DNA of 64,000 nucleotides from Sphingobacterium sp. R2. Its GTDB lineage: Bacteria; Bacteroidota; Bacteroidia; Sphingobacteriales; Sphingobacteriaceae. Below are positions 1 to 9,319 of this stretch, one piece after another. Position 1 is the first letter of the stretch; the number at the start of each line of letters is the position of its first letter. Location of the stretch: the NCBI RefSeq assembly GCF_040760075.1, contig NZ_CP142884.1, positions 4,588,001 to 4,652,000 of the forward strand. Direction: 5' to 3'. The position numbers were made by a program, and so were the translations under genes. Under the pieces are notes generated by a model. The model saw only the letters and a program-made list of their open reading frames with translations. It did not search any database and was not told the DNA's origin.

Positions 1-746
1 ATGATCATAACTAAAGGATTATTTTTGGGATTTGCCACAAAATAATCGACAATCTGATACGCTCTTAAGGCATTCCGTTTTGCTAATGCAGTATTTAATT
101 CAAAAACATTAAAATCTTTGGAAATACCAATATTACGCTCGACGTCATCCATACTTACTTCCTGATTTCTGGGAACATTGAGCATAAGCTTATCCAGTTC
201 ATTGGATATTTTGGACAAGTCATTACCGAGATAATCAGCAATCAATACGCTAGCCTGGGGATGAATACGCCAACCTGCGTCTTTCATGTAGGATCCAATC
301 CACGGGGCTACCTTATCATCATACAGTTTAGCAGCATCAATCACCAATCCTGCTTTCTCGAAGACTTTGTAAATTTTTTTACGCTTATCAAATTTGCCAT
401 GTTTATAGCAAAAAACAAGAATAGTCGTTGGTGTAAGATGCTCCAGGTACTTGGTCAACTGCTCTTCGGTATCGGACTTCCATTTTAACTCTTGCGCCTC
501 TTTAATAATGATAACCTGATTATCGCTCATCATCGGATATCGTTTAGCCGAATTGACTATTGTAGACATATCAACATCCTTTCCATAAAAAATGGATTGG
601 TCAAACCCCTTTTGTGCGTCGGTCAATACCGTCGCTTCAAGCGCATCAGCAATGGTATCGATAAAATAGCTTTCCTCCCCCTGCAATAGATATACAGGTT
701 TAAAAGCTCTGCTTTTAATATCGGATAAGATCGGATGTATGTTCAT
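1..746 (-). CDS. holA: DNA polymerase III subunit delta, partial (C-terminus off the window)
   Basis: Clamp-loader delta subunit, which opens the beta sliding clamp during replication. Reading the minus strand from the ATG at 746 gives 248 codons without a stop up to the window edge. The start reads MNIHPILSDIKSR, followed by a PVYLLQGEESYFIDTIADAL segment; a region matching PVYLLxGEExYxID is typical of HolA N-terminal domains. The stretch VIDAAKLYDDKVAPWI and the later LGNDLSKISNELDKL segment are also typical of the family. Full-length Bacteroidota HolA is about 340 residues, so roughly the last quarter is missing. Several short open frames on the plus strand here are shadows of this gene. 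The assignment comes from motif resemblance only. Confidence 0.9.
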   Translation of the reverse strand, partial: MNIHPILSDIKSRAFKPVYLLQGEESYFIDTIADALEATVLTDAQKGFDQSIFYGKDVDMSTIVNSAKRYPMMSDNQVIIIKEAQELKWKSDTEEQLTKYLEHLTPTTILVFCYKHGKFDKRKKIYKVFEKAGLVIDAAKLYDDKVAPWIGSYMKDAGWRIHPQASVLIADYLGNDLSKISNELDKLMLNVPRNQEVSMDDVERNIGISKDFNVFELNTALAKRNALRAYQIVDYFVANPKNNPLVMI

Positions 747-1140
747 ATGTAAAAACTATCGATATTTTTCGTTTTCTTCGGCCTCAATAACACTTTTCGT
801 ACTGCCACACGCAAATTTGAGATCTTTCTTCGACAACTCTTAAGGATGTTGTTATGCATCTTCAAAAAATCTCCAAAATATTAAATAAAGGGTGTGCATG
901 AGAAGCAAAATTACAATTTTAATAGCAAATCAACCTGGAACTTCCCAAAGTTATACTTTTATATCTATCTTCATTGCTTAGCTCTGCAGTAATTGACTGC
1001 TTTAAAGTCGAGAAAATGCAGCTGGCAAACTAGCGGTTGGTTTACTTCTTTGCCGTAGAAAGACAGAGTTTATAAAAAAAACAGTATATTTCAGACAGAG
1101 GCAATTTATTAGTATTACCAAAATTTTAGTACATTTGTTC
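747..1140. other. Intergenic region between divergent holA and the HsdR-N-like gene
   Basis: About 394 bases without a convincing gene. The right end holds an exact TAnnTTTG element just before the next gene. A 66-codon open frame on the minus strand overlaps the neighbouring gene and shows no recognisable protein. No tRNA or strong hairpin is seen. Confidence 0.6.
1130..1137 (+). promoter_or_regulatory. Bacteroidota -7 element TACATTTG
   Basis: Exact match to TAnnTTTG, the Bacteroidota housekeeping sigma -7 element. Its last base lies only three bases before the ATG at 1141, so the transcript would begin at or next to the start codon. I see no good TTG -33 element at the expected spacing, so confidence is moderate. 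Confidence 0.5.
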
Positions 1141-1602
1141 ATGTTTTCACCCACTCCACTGAACTTGCCTCCGTTTAAAGCGAAAATATCCAAAAAGAAC
1201 AATGCGATTTACATCTTTGATGAGCTCAGGAAAAAGGATCTGGTATTAACTCCCGAAGAGTGGGTGAGACAGCATTGGATTAACTATTTGTCAATCAGTA
1301 AAAATTACCCTAAATCACTGATGAATATCGAAGGCGGATTAAAATTAAATAACCTTCAGAGAAGAAGTGATCTGTTAATATACAACAGCAATGGTCATAA
1401 AGTTGTTTTGGCGGAATTTAAGGCACCGCACATAAAAATTACCCAACAAGTATTTGAGCAAATTGCAAATTATAATACCGTTCATCGCATCCCCTACTTA
1501 GTAGTGAGCAACGGCATAAATCATTACTATTGCAAAATTAATTTCAAGACTGAATCCTACGAATTTTTAGAAGACCTCCCCAGCTATAATGAAATTGGTT
1601 AA
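1141..1602 (+). CDS. Stand-alone HsdR N-terminal-like (type I restriction R subunit) nuclease-domain protein
   Basis: A 153-residue protein resembling the N-terminal nuclease domain of type I restriction R subunits (the HSDR_N_2 type of family). The PD-(D/E)xK pattern is visible: Glu64 in IEGG, Asp77 in RRSDLLIY, then Glu92-x-Lys94 in LAEFKAP, followed by the helix TQQVFEQIANY. No helicase, specificity or methylase subunit lies nearby, so this is not a restriction system. As I recall, such single-domain proteins often sit beside holA in Bacteroidota, as here. The start at ATG 1141 is preferred over the in-frame TTG at 1135 because MFSPxPLNLP looks like the natural beginning. The cellular role is unknown; DNA repair or nucleic-acid cleavage is only inferred. 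Confidence 0.75.
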   Translation: MFSPTPLNLPPFKAKISKKNNAIYIFDELRKKDLVLTPEEWVRQHWINYLSISKNYPKSLMNIEGGLKLNNLQRRSDLLIYNSNGHKVVLAEFKAPHIKITQQVFEQIANYNTVHRIPYLVVSNGINHYYCKINFKTESYEFLEDLPSYNEIG

Positions 1603-1772
1603 GAAGCTATGCATGAAACATATAAAAAGGGAGCTAGTCTATAACTTAATCGCAAGACGGTGAGTCGAGCCCACAAAAAAAATGTAAAGTAGATGTAAAA
1701 CATCTTTTCAATTTATTTGATTTATAAAATATAGTTTTATATTAGTCCTACAGAACAGAAAAAAATAAAAAG

Positions 1773-2474
1773 ATGAATATAGATAAAAACGAATTCAGAA
1801 AATATGCAGTAAAGCATCACCGTATTGGAAGTCAACACGTTGATAGCTTCATCGCTCGCACAGAGACAAGCATTCCTACAAATCTTACGCCGTACATTGT
1901 TGAAGAGCGTCAATTGAACGTTGCACAGATGGATGTATTCTCACGTTTGATGATGGATCGCATCATATTTTTAGGTAGCGGTATTGATGATCAGGTTGCC
2001 AACATTATTCAGGCACAACTTTTGTTTTTACAGTCTACCGATGCGCAACGCGATATCCAGATCTACATTAATTCTCCAGGAGGGAGTGTGTATGCTGGGC
2101 TGGGGATTTATGATACCATGCAATATATCACTCCAGATGTAGCAACAATCTGTACTGGTATTGCCGCTTCAATGGGAGCTGTGCTTTTGGTTGCGGGTGC
2201 AAAAGGAAAACGTGCAGCGTTACGTCATTCACGCGTTATGATTCACCAACCTTCTGGTGGTGCTCAAGGAGTTGCAGCTGATATGGAAATCAACTTACGT
2301 GAAATGATGAAATTAAAAGAAGAATTATACACCATTATTTCAGATCATTCTGGACAAACTTACGAATGGGTAGAAAAATCCTCTGATCGTGATTACTGGA
2401 TGAAAGCCAATGAGGCGAAAGAATTCGGTATGATTGACGAGATTTTACTTCCTAAGAAGGAGAATATTAAATAA
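1773..2474 (+). CDS. clpP: ATP-dependent Clp protease proteolytic subunit
   Basis: Serine peptidase that forms the tetradecameric Clp chamber in the cytoplasm and degrades unfolded or tagged proteins fed by ClpX. The 233-residue product carries the full catalytic triad by motif: Ser133 in GIAASMGA, His158 in VMIHQPSGG, and Asp207 in DRDYW, with the 25- and 74-residue spacings of E. coli ClpP. The N-terminus is about 35 residues longer than the E. coli mature form, as is common in this phylum. clpX follows after two bases, so the two are cotranscribed. No trigger factor gene lies directly upstream. Confidence 0.97.
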   Translation: MNIDKNEFRKYAVKHHRIGSQHVDSFIARTETSIPTNLTPYIVEERQLNVAQMDVFSRLMMDRIIFLGSGIDDQVANIIQAQLLFLQSTDAQRDIQIYINSPGGSVYAGLGIYDTMQYITPDVATICTGIAASMGAVLLVAGAKGKRAALRHSRVMIHQPSGGAQGVAADMEINLREMMKLKEELYTIISDHSGQTYEWVEKSSDRDYWMKANEAKEFGMIDEILLPKKENIK

Positions 2475-2476
2475 CA

Positions 2477-3727
2477 ATGGCAAAGAATAACGACAGAGAC
2501 ATTCATTGTTCGTTTTGTGGGATAAGCAAAAATGAAGCTCAGATGCTCATTGCAGGTAACGGTGCACATATCTGTGATAGATGCATCCAGCAAGCAGGCG
2601 AAATCTTAGCAGAAGAATTAAAACAACGAAAAAGCAAAACATTACAGACGGCATTAAAGTTGATCCGCCCTTTTGAAATCAAAACTCACTTGGATCAATA
2701 TGTGATCGGTCAGGATGATGCAAAAAAAGTAATTTCGGTAGCAGTTTATAATCACTATAAACGTTTAAATCAAAAAGTGGATAAAGACGAAATTGAGATC
2801 GAAAAATCGAATCTAATTATCGTCGGAGAAACAGGTACGGGTAAAACATTGTTAGCAAAGACAGTTGCCAAGATATTAAACGTACCATTTTGTATTGTAG
2901 ATGCAACAGTGCTGACAGAGGCAGGTTATGTTGGCGAAGATGTAGAAAGTATTTTAACACGCTTACTTCAAGCCGCAGATTATGATGTAGCATCGGCGGA
3001 GCGGGGAATCATCTATATTGATGAAATAGATAAAATTGCGCGTAAAAGCGATAATCCTTCGATTACCAGGGATGTATCAGGTGAAGGTGTTCAACAGGCT
3101 TTGTTGAAAATTCTTGAAGGTACAGTGGTTAACGTTCCACCTCAGGGGGGTCGTAAGCATCCTGATCAAAAAATGATCGCTGTAAACACTAGTAATATAC
3201 TCTTTATCTGTGGCGGTGCATTTGATGGTATCCAAAAGAAAATTGCTAACCGCTTACGTACACAGACTGTAGGTTATAAAATGAATGAAGACGAAGAGGA
3301 AATTGATTTGAATAACTTATATAAATATATTACTCCTCAAGACTTAAAGAATTTTGGTTTGATTCCAGAGCTTATAGGGCGTCTACCGGTATTGACTTAT
3401 CTGAATCCGTTGGATAAAGAGACTTTATTAAGCATTTTGACTGAACCCAAAAATGCATTGGTAAAACAGTATAAGAAGTTATTCGAATATGAAGGTATCG
3501 AACTAAAATTTGATCCTGATGTTTATACCTTTATTGTCGATAAAGCGGATGAATTCAAACTCGGAGCTAGGGGTTTACGCAGTATCTGTGAAGCCATTAT
3601 GCTGGATGCGATGTTTGAGATTCCATCAACAAAAGAGCAAACGGGACAGAAGGCTTTGGAAATCACCCTGGACTACGCGAAGAAAAAATTCGAGAAGTCC
3701 GATTTGAAAAAGCTTAAAGTCGCTTAA
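2477..3727 (+). CDS. clpX: ATP-dependent Clp protease ATP-binding subunit ClpX
   Basis: AAA+ unfoldase that recognises substrates and threads them into ClpP. The 416-residue product has the N-terminal C4 zinc finger (Cys11, Cys14, Cys33, Cys36), Walker A GETGTGKT at 117-124, the pore loop GYVG at 150-153, Walker B IIYIDEID at 178-185, and the GRKHP loop typical of ClpX. The C-terminal small domain includes GARGLRSICE. It starts two bases after the clpP stop and is followed at once by a strong palindromic terminator, so clpP-clpX is a closed unit. Length and motifs are normal. Confidence 0.98.
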   Translation: MAKNNDRDIHCSFCGISKNEAQMLIAGNGAHICDRCIQQAGEILAEELKQRKSKTLQTALKLIRPFEIKTHLDQYVIGQDDAKKVISVAVYNHYKRLNQKVDKDEIEIEKSNLIIVGETGTGKTLLAKTVAKILNVPFCIVDATVLTEAGYVGEDVESILTRLLQAADYDVASAERGIIYIDEIDKIARKSDNPSITRDVSGEGVQQALLKILEGTVVNVPPQGGRKHPDQKMIAVNTSNILFICGGAFDGIQKKIANRLRTQTVGYKMNEDEEEIDLNNLYKYITPQDLKNFGLIPELIGRLPVLTYLNPLDKETLLSILTEPKNALVKQYKKLFEYEGIELKFDPDVYTFIVDKADEFKLGARGLRSICEAIMLDAMFEIPSTKEQTGQKALEITLDYAKKKFEKSDLKKLKVA

Positions 3728-3730
3728 AAA

Positions 3731-3761
3731 AATCCCGTTCAGCTGAACGGGATTTTTTTTT
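3731..3761 (+). terminator. Intrinsic terminator after clpX
   Basis: Perfect 24-base palindrome with arms AATCCCGTTCAG and CTGAACGGGATT, followed by a run of T. It lies four bases past the clpX stop. Confidence 0.9.
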
Positions 3762-3850
3762 AAAAAGAATTAAAAATCTTATATTACAATAATAACATAC
3801 GCATAATGGAATGTTTATAGTAATATAAGAGATTCGAAAAACTAAATATA

Positions 3851-4684
3851 ATGACTATGACAAAAAAGGAAAGTGGCAAAAGTACCGTAAATAGTCCGAT
3901 AACACCAGGTTTAAAAAGTAAAGAAGAAATTGTAAACAATTGGCTTCCAAGATATACAGGAAGACCTTTAGAAGAGTTTGGAGAATACATCCTTTTGACA
4001 AATTTTTCAAAATATATACAACTGTTTTCCGAAATGCATGATAATGCGCCCATATACGGCGAAGATAAGCCGATGCAGTCGGTCACCGCTGGCGGAATCA
4101 CCATCATCAACTTCGGTATGGGAAGCCCTATGGCCGCAACCATTATGGATCTATTATCAGCCATTGCGCCAAAAGCAGTACTATTCCTAGGCAAAACCGG
4201 TGGTATCAAGAAAAAGATTCCCGTGGGTGAATTGATTTTACCCATTGCTGCTATCCGAGGCGAAGGAACATCGAATGATTATTTTCCGCCCGAAGTCCCC
4301 TCCCTGCCCGCCTTCGCTATGCAAAAGGCTATATCAACTACGATAAGGGATCACCAACGGGATTACTGGACAGGAACGGTGTACACTACCAATAGACGAG
4401 TTTGGGAACATGATAAGGCCTTTAAAAAATATTTGAAATCAATCCGTGCGATGTGCGTTGATATGGAAACAGCAACGATATTTAGTGTCGGCTTTGCCAA
4501 CAAAATTCCTACCGGTGCTTTACTACTTGTTTCGGATCAACCAATGGTTCCAGAAGGAGTTAAAACATCTGTCAGTGACGTGACTGTTACGGCTAAATAT
4601 GTAGAGGCCCATATTAGCATAGGAATTGATGCCTTAAAACAACTTATTAATAACGGGCTGACCGTAAAGCACCTAAAATTTTAA
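3851..4684 (+). CDS. amn: AMP nucleosidase
   Basis: Hydrolyses AMP to adenine and ribose 5-phosphate, which adjusts adenylate pools and purine salvage. The 277-residue product has the nucleoside-phosphorylase-like fold signatures of the short Bacteroidota Amn: INFGMGSPMAATIMDLL, VLFLGKTGGIKK, the substrate-binding CVDMETATIFSVGFAN, and LLLVSDQPMVPEGVKT. It lacks the extra N-terminal domain of the E. coli enzyme, which is normal here. The gene stands alone between the clpX terminator and a hairpin downstream. The start at ATG 3851 leads into MTMTKKES; ATG 3857 is an alternative two codons later. Confidence 0.92.
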   Translation: MTMTKKESGKSTVNSPITPGLKSKEEIVNNWLPRYTGRPLEEFGEYILLTNFSKYIQLFSEMHDNAPIYGEDKPMQSVTAGGITIINFGMGSPMAATIMDLLSAIAPKAVLFLGKTGGIKKKIPVGELILPIAAIRGEGTSNDYFPPEVPSLPAFAMQKAISTTIRDHQRDYWTGTVYTTNRRVWEHDKAFKKYLKSIRAMCVDMETATIFSVGFANKIPTGALLLVSDQPMVPEGVKTSVSDVTVTAKYVEAHISIGIDALKQLINNGLTVKHLKF

Positions 4685-4700
4685 ATATTTATTTTAATAA

Positions 4701-4732
4701 CATCATATTTTCCTCCGGGGGAAAATATGATG
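4701..4732 (+). terminator. Probable terminator hairpin after amn
   Basis: Inverted repeat with 13-base arms CATCATATTTTCC and GGAAAATATGATG around a six-base centre, 16 bases past the amn stop. The following stretch is pyrimidine-rich (TATCCCTTCCCC) and not a clean T run, so termination is likely but not certain. Confidence 0.6.
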
Positions 4733-4773
4733 TATCCCTTCCCCTAAAAAATTCATTATCAAACAGGTGAAAC

Positions 4774-4798
4774 TATTAATCATTAATATTGATTAATA
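4774..4798. promoter_or_regulatory. Inverted repeat upstream of the RND efflux operon, possible operator
   Basis: Nine-base arms TATTAATCA and TGATTAATA separated by seven bases (TTAATAT), 130 bases before the first efflux gene. The size and symmetry suit a dimeric repressor site, but the region is very AT-rich and no regulator gene is adjacent. Confidence 0.35.
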
Positions 4799-4927
4799 AT
4801 TCAAGGATTACTAACTCCAATTGGAGATGTTAACAAATGTTAATCTTCACAATAATTAAACTATTTGACGTTTATATTGTAATATTCATATTACACACAC
4901 ATATATCGTAAAAATTAATCAATCATT

Positions 4928-6091
4928 GTGAAGAAAAAAACATTATCTATTTTCAACGTATCTCTATTGATTTGTTCAGCCTTAGCCACTCAGGTAAGTT
5001 GTTCTTCAAGTTCTTCAAAAGAAAATAAAAGCAAAGAAAAAAAAGTCGCCTTACCGGTTTATACTGTAAAGAAATCAGATGCTATTACCATCAAGGATTA
5101 TTTGGGAACAATCGAAGGTAAGGTTAATGTAGAAGTTCGCCCCCAGGTCGAGGGATTACTTCAGGAAATTTATGTTGATGAAGGTTCTTTTGTACAAAAA
5201 GGCCAAAAGCTATTTAAAGTTGATCCTTCCACCTATCAGGAAAACCTCAATAATATGGTTGCTACAGCACAGGTCGCTAAAGCCAAACTTAAAAATGCAC
5301 AACTTGAAGTAGACCGATTGAAACCGCTTGTTCAAAATGATGTTATTTCGGAAGTCAGACTTTCCTCTGCCAAGTCAGATTATCAAGTTGCCAAGGCAAC
5401 ACTCGACCAAGCTATCGCGGCCGTACGCTCGGCGCAGATCAGTAAAGATTTTACCGTTATCACGGCGCCGGTAAGCGGTTACATTGGCCGGATTCCAAAG
5501 CGTATCGGGAATTTGGTATCAAAGGGTGATAAAGAACCCCTCACCTATCTTTCCGACATTCAGGAAGTGTATGTTTATTTTTCCATGAATGAATCTGATT
5601 TTCTGTATTTTTCAAAAGCACAGGCAAAAAAAGATAGCTTGGAAGGTAAGAAATACAACCAGAATAAAAAACTTGTATTTCCTGAGGTGACTTTAGTTCT
5701 CGCCGACGGTGAAGAATATGCGAAAAAGGGTATAGTTGATGCGGTCAATGGCCAAATCAACCGTACCACGGGAGCAATCTCCCTACGGGCTACCTTTCAA
5801 AATGATGATAACATTCTCCGATCTGGAAGTAGCGGCACACTTAAAATCGCTGAGATTAAGAAAGGTGTACTTCAAATCCCTCAGATTGCTGTAAACGAAT
5901 TGCAAGATAAAACCTTTGTTTATATATTGGACCAAAACAATAAAGCACAGAAACGAAATATCCAGCTTACGGGCAAAAGTAAAAACAATTATATCGTCTA
6001 TTCAGGTTTAAAGGAAAACGATCGTGTTATTACCAGCGGCTTTGATAAATTGACTGATGGATCACCGGTAACCCCAATTTTACAGAAATAA
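4928..6091 (+). CDS. RND efflux periplasmic adaptor (membrane fusion protein) lipoprotein
   Basis: Adaptor that links the inner-membrane RND pump to the outer-membrane channel. The 387-residue product begins with a lipoprotein signal ending in the lipobox TQVSC, followed by a Ser-rich linker. Next come a barrel-sandwich/lipoyl half (VEVRPQVEGLLQEIYVDEGSFVQKGQKLF), an alpha hairpin rich in Ala/Lys/Glu (about 100-165), the second lipoyl half (VITAPVSGYIGRI) and beta-barrel and membrane-proximal parts (QINRTTGAISLRATFQN). The start codon is GTG at 4928. It is the first gene of a three-gene MFP-RND-OMF operon. Specific substrates cannot be read from the sequence. Confidence 0.93.
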   Translation: MKKKTLSIFNVSLLICSALATQVSCSSSSSKENKSKEKKVALPVYTVKKSDAITIKDYLGTIEGKVNVEVRPQVEGLLQEIYVDEGSFVQKGQKLFKVDPSTYQENLNNMVATAQVAKAKLKNAQLEVDRLKPLVQNDVISEVRLSSAKSDYQVAKATLDQAIAAVRSAQISKDFTVITAPVSGYIGRIPKRIGNLVSKGDKEPLTYLSDIQEVYVYFSMNESDFLYFSKAQAKKDSLEGKKYNQNKKLVFPEVTLVLADGEEYAKKGIVDAVNGQINRTTGAISLRATFQNDDNILRSGSSGTLKIAEIKKGVLQIPQIAVNELQDKTFVYILDQNNKAQKRNIQLTGKSKNNYIVYSGLKENDRVITSGFDKLTDGSPVTPILQK

Positions 6092-6166
6092 TTATTGATC
6101 ATTTTTGCATGCTACAGTGCCAGTGATACTGAGCACTGAAAGTTGCATGTTTAAAATTCTATATAT

Positions 6167-9100
6167 ATGCTTAAAACATTTATAAATAGACCCGTATTGG
6201 CCACGGTGGTTTCCATTATATTGGTTATTTTAGGTCTAGTAGGCCTAAAATTGCTGCCTGTTTCGCGCTTTCCAGAAATCGCCCCACCCAGTGTACTTGT
6301 TTCACTTAGTTATCCTGGAGCAAATGCTGAAACAGTGGCAAAAAGTGTTTTATTACCTATCGAAGAAGCCATTAATGGTGTAGAGGATATGACTTACATC
6401 AAATCCTCTGCTTCCAACTCAGGGTCTGGGAGTGTTTCTGTATATTTCAAAACAGGGACCAATCCAGACATTGCGTCAGTTAACGTACAGACTCGGATTT
6501 CCAAAGCCATTAGCGCGATTCCCGCGGAAGTAAATGAAGCAGGTATCACGGTCATGCCACGTCAAACCGGTGTCATCATGACCATCAACTTATACTCTGA
6601 TCATCAAGATAGCGCCTATGACGAAACTTTTCTACAGGCATTTGCACAGATTAACCTGATGCGGCCTTTACTGCGCGTAGACGGAGTAGCTCAAGTGTCC
6701 CGCCTAGGGGCTAGGGATTACGCCATGAGACTTTGGTTAAATCCTGAAAAGCTCGCCCTTTACAACTTGGTTCCACAGGATGTCACTGACGCAATAAAAG
6801 ATCAGAATTTTGAGATCGCTCCTGGTAAATTTGGAGAGACCTCAGACGAAGCCTTTGAGACTGTGATCCGTCATAAAGGGCGCTTCACAACGCCGGAGGA
6901 ATTCCAAAATATTGTGATCAAGACCAATGAAGATGGATCAGTACTCTATCTAAAAGATGTCGCAAGAATAGAATTCGGAGCGACAAATCTAAGTAGCGAT
7001 AATAAGGTAAATGGGCATCCGGGCCTAACCCTCAATCTAACACAGACTAGTGGCTCTAACGCTCATGATATCGATATAGCCGTCAGAAAAGTACTCGAAG
7101 AACAATCAAAAACATTTCCAAAAGGCATACACTACGAAGTGACATACTCGGTAAGGGATCAGATCGACGAATCGATCAACCAAGTCGAACACACACTTTT
7201 TGAAGCCTTTATTCTCGTATTTGTTATTGTATTTATTTTTTTACAAGATTTTAGATCTACCTTGATTCCAGCTATTGCAATCCCGGTATCCCTGATAGGA
7301 ACGTTCTTTTTTCTGCAACTTTTTGGATTTTCACTGAATGTCCTAACCATGTTTGCCTTGGTATTAGCCATTGGAATTGTGGTGGATGATGCGATCGTTG
7401 TCGTTGAGGCGATTCACGAAAAGATGCACAGCACAGGATTGAAAGCCCGAGCTGCGACATTATCGACAATGTCCGAAATTACAGGCGCCATTCTGTCAAT
7501 AACTATGGTCATGGCCGCCGTATTTTTGCCCGTTGGATTTATGGAAGGGCCGGCTGGAATATTTTATCGACAGTTTGCGTACACGCTGGCAACGGCAATT
7601 CTGATTTCAGCGCTCAATGCATTGACTCTAAGCCCTGCGCTATGTGCACTCCTGCTTAAAACGCCACAACATAACAACGATCAAAAAACCGGCAGGATAA
7701 ATCAGTTTAAAAACCGGTTCTTTAAGGCGTTTAATACGTCTTTTGATAGAATTACTTTGCGGTATGTTGCCGTGGTAACAGTCCTCATCAAGAACAAAAA
7801 AATAGCTTGGACAGGTTTAATTTTGATTACTGCACTTGGCGCATTTTTTATGATCAACACCCCTAAAAGTTTCATTCCGACCGAAGACGATGGTTTTATC
7901 ACGTACAATATAGCCCTCCCCCCTGGTGCCTCTTTGAGCCGGACGACAGAGGTACTTCACCGTGCCGATAGTATTCTAAAGAAAAGGGAGGATATCAATG
8001 GAATGACGACAGTTTCAGGTTTTAATGCCCTAGATGGCAGTTCAAGTCCGGCATTTGCTGCTGGTTACATTACCCTAAAACCGCACGCCAAGCGTGAGCA
8101 TATCCAGAATATCAATGCCTTTATGGATACCATCAGAAAAGATCTATCCCAGATTAATGAAGCCACGTTTACAGTATTCCCTCGCCCTACTGTGCAGGGT
8201 TTTGGGGACTTTGCCGGCATTGAAATGATTCTTCAGGATCGTATGGGTGGCGATATCAGAGACTTTAACACTATTGCCGACACATTTATCAACCAATTAA
8301 ATACCTTACCAGAGATACGAAGCGCCTACACAAGCTTCAAATCAAACTTCCCGCAATACGAAGTTAATATTGATGCTGTGAAAGCAAAATCGTTGGGCGT
8401 CGATATCAAAGATCTCATGTCCACCATCAGATCTTACTTTGCCCGTGTACAAGCGAGTGATTTTAATCGATTTGGCCGCCAATATCGCGTTTATGTTCAA
8501 TCCGATTTCGATTTTCGTAAAGATCCCGAATCTTTCAATTCAATTTTTGTAAGGAACAGCAAAGGTGAAATGGTTCCTATAAATACCCTCCTGACGTTAG
8601 AAAAGACGGTGGGACCCGAAACCATAACCCGTTATAATCTGTACAATGCTATCGCTGTAAATATTACCACAGCCGACGGTTACAGTACAGATGATGCTAT
8701 GCAGGCTATCCAAAAAATGGCCGATAGCAATCTTCCTGGGAATTATGGATTTGAATGGACAGGCATGAGCTACGAAGAGAGCCAATCTGGCTCACAGACC
8801 GTGCTGATTTTTGCACTTAGTATTCTTTTTGTATACTTCCTGCTTTCGGCTCAATATGAAAGCTATATCCTTCCTTGGGCAGTACTATTGTCGATACCAG
8901 TGGGACTTATCGGCGTTTTCGCTGTCATCAACTTGGTGGGACTTCAAAACAATATTTATGTTCAGGTAGGGCTCATCATGCTGATTGGTCTTTTGGCCAA
9001 AAACGCAATTTTGATCGTAGAATTCGCAGTCCAGGAACGCAAAAATGGTAAGAGTATCGTCGAAGCGGCCATCAATGGGTCCAAACTTAGATTAAGGCCT

Positions 9101-9319
9101 ATCTTGATGACCAGTTTGGCATTTGTTGCCGGTCTAGTACCACTAATGTGGACGGTAGGGCCATCAGCCATCGGCAATCACTCAATCAGTTTCAGCGCCG
9201 CCGGCGGTATGCTCTTTGGCGTAGCATTTGGTATCTTCATCATCCCGGTATTATTTGTTGTATTTAAAAGCCTGGATGAAAAACTACATGATAAACTAGC
9301 TAAACAAGAGGAAGAATAA
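6167..9319 (+). CDS. RND (HAE1 type) multidrug efflux permease
   Basis: Proton-driven inner-membrane pump of the AcrB/MexB type that expels hydrophobic compounds. The 1050-residue length matches the family. TM4 contains the proton-relay pair Asp407-Asp408 (AIGIVVDDAIVVVEA), at the same numbering as AcrB, and TM10 has the conserved Lys in GLLAKNAILIVEFA. Other signatures are SRFPEIAPPSVLVSLSYPGA near the N-terminus, the porter-domain motif MPRQTGVIM, and RLRPILMTSLAF near the C-terminus. It starts 75 bases after the adaptor gene, and its stop codon overlaps the next start by one base. Substrate range is unknown; the HAE1 subclass suggests hydrophobic or amphiphilic drugs rather than metals. 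Confidence 0.95.
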   Translation: MLKTFINRPVLATVVSIILVILGLVGLKLLPVSRFPEIAPPSVLVSLSYPGANAETVAKSVLLPIEEAINGVEDMTYIKSSASNSGSGSVSVYFKTGTNPDIASVNVQTRISKAISAIPAEVNEAGITVMPRQTGVIMTINLYSDHQDSAYDETFLQAFAQINLMRPLLRVDGVAQVSRLGARDYAMRLWLNPEKLALYNLVPQDVTDAIKDQNFEIAPGKFGETSDEAFETVIRHKGRFTTPEEFQNIVIKTNEDGSVLYLKDVARIEFGATNLSSDNKVNGHPGLTLNLTQTSGSNAHDIDIAVRKVLEEQSKTFPKGIHYEVTYSVRDQIDESINQVEHTLFEAFILVFVIVFIFLQDFRSTLIPAIAIPVSLIGTFFFLQLFGFSLNVLTMFALVLAIGIVVDDAIVVVEAIHEKMHSTGLKARAATLSTMSEITGAILSITMVMAAVFLPVGFMEGPAGIFYRQFAYTLATAILISALNALTLSPALCALLLKTPQHNNDQKTGRINQFKNRFFKAFNTSFDRITLRYVAVVTVLIKNKKIAWTGLILITALGAFFMINTPKSFIPTEDDGFITYNIALPPGASLSRTTEVLHRADSILKKREDINGMTTVSGFNALDGSSSPAFAAGYITLKPHAKREHIQNINAFMDTIRKDLSQINEATFTVFPRPTVQGFGDFAGIEMILQDRMGGDIRDFNTIADTFINQLNTLPEIRSAYTSFKSNFPQYEVNIDAVKAKSLGVDIKDLMSTIRSYFARVQASDFNRFGRQYRVYVQSDFDFRKDPESFNSIFVRNSKGEMVPINTLLTLEKTVGPETITRYNLYNAIAVNITTADGYSTDDAMQAIQKMADSNLPGNYGFEWTGMSYEESQSGSQTVLIFALSILFVYFLLSAQYESYILPWAVLLSIPVGLIGVFAVINLVGLQNNIYVQVGLIMLIGLLAKNAILIVEFAVQERKNGKSIVEAAINGSKLRLRPILMTSLAFVAGLVPLMWTVGPSAIGNHSISFSAAGGMLFGVAFGIFIIPVLFVVFKSLDEKLHDKLAKQEEE

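Noticed and set aside
1655..1675. A GTCGAGCCCAC stretch resembling a tRNA 3' end, before clpP
   Set aside because: The arm does not pair properly and no cloverleaf or CCA context is seen.
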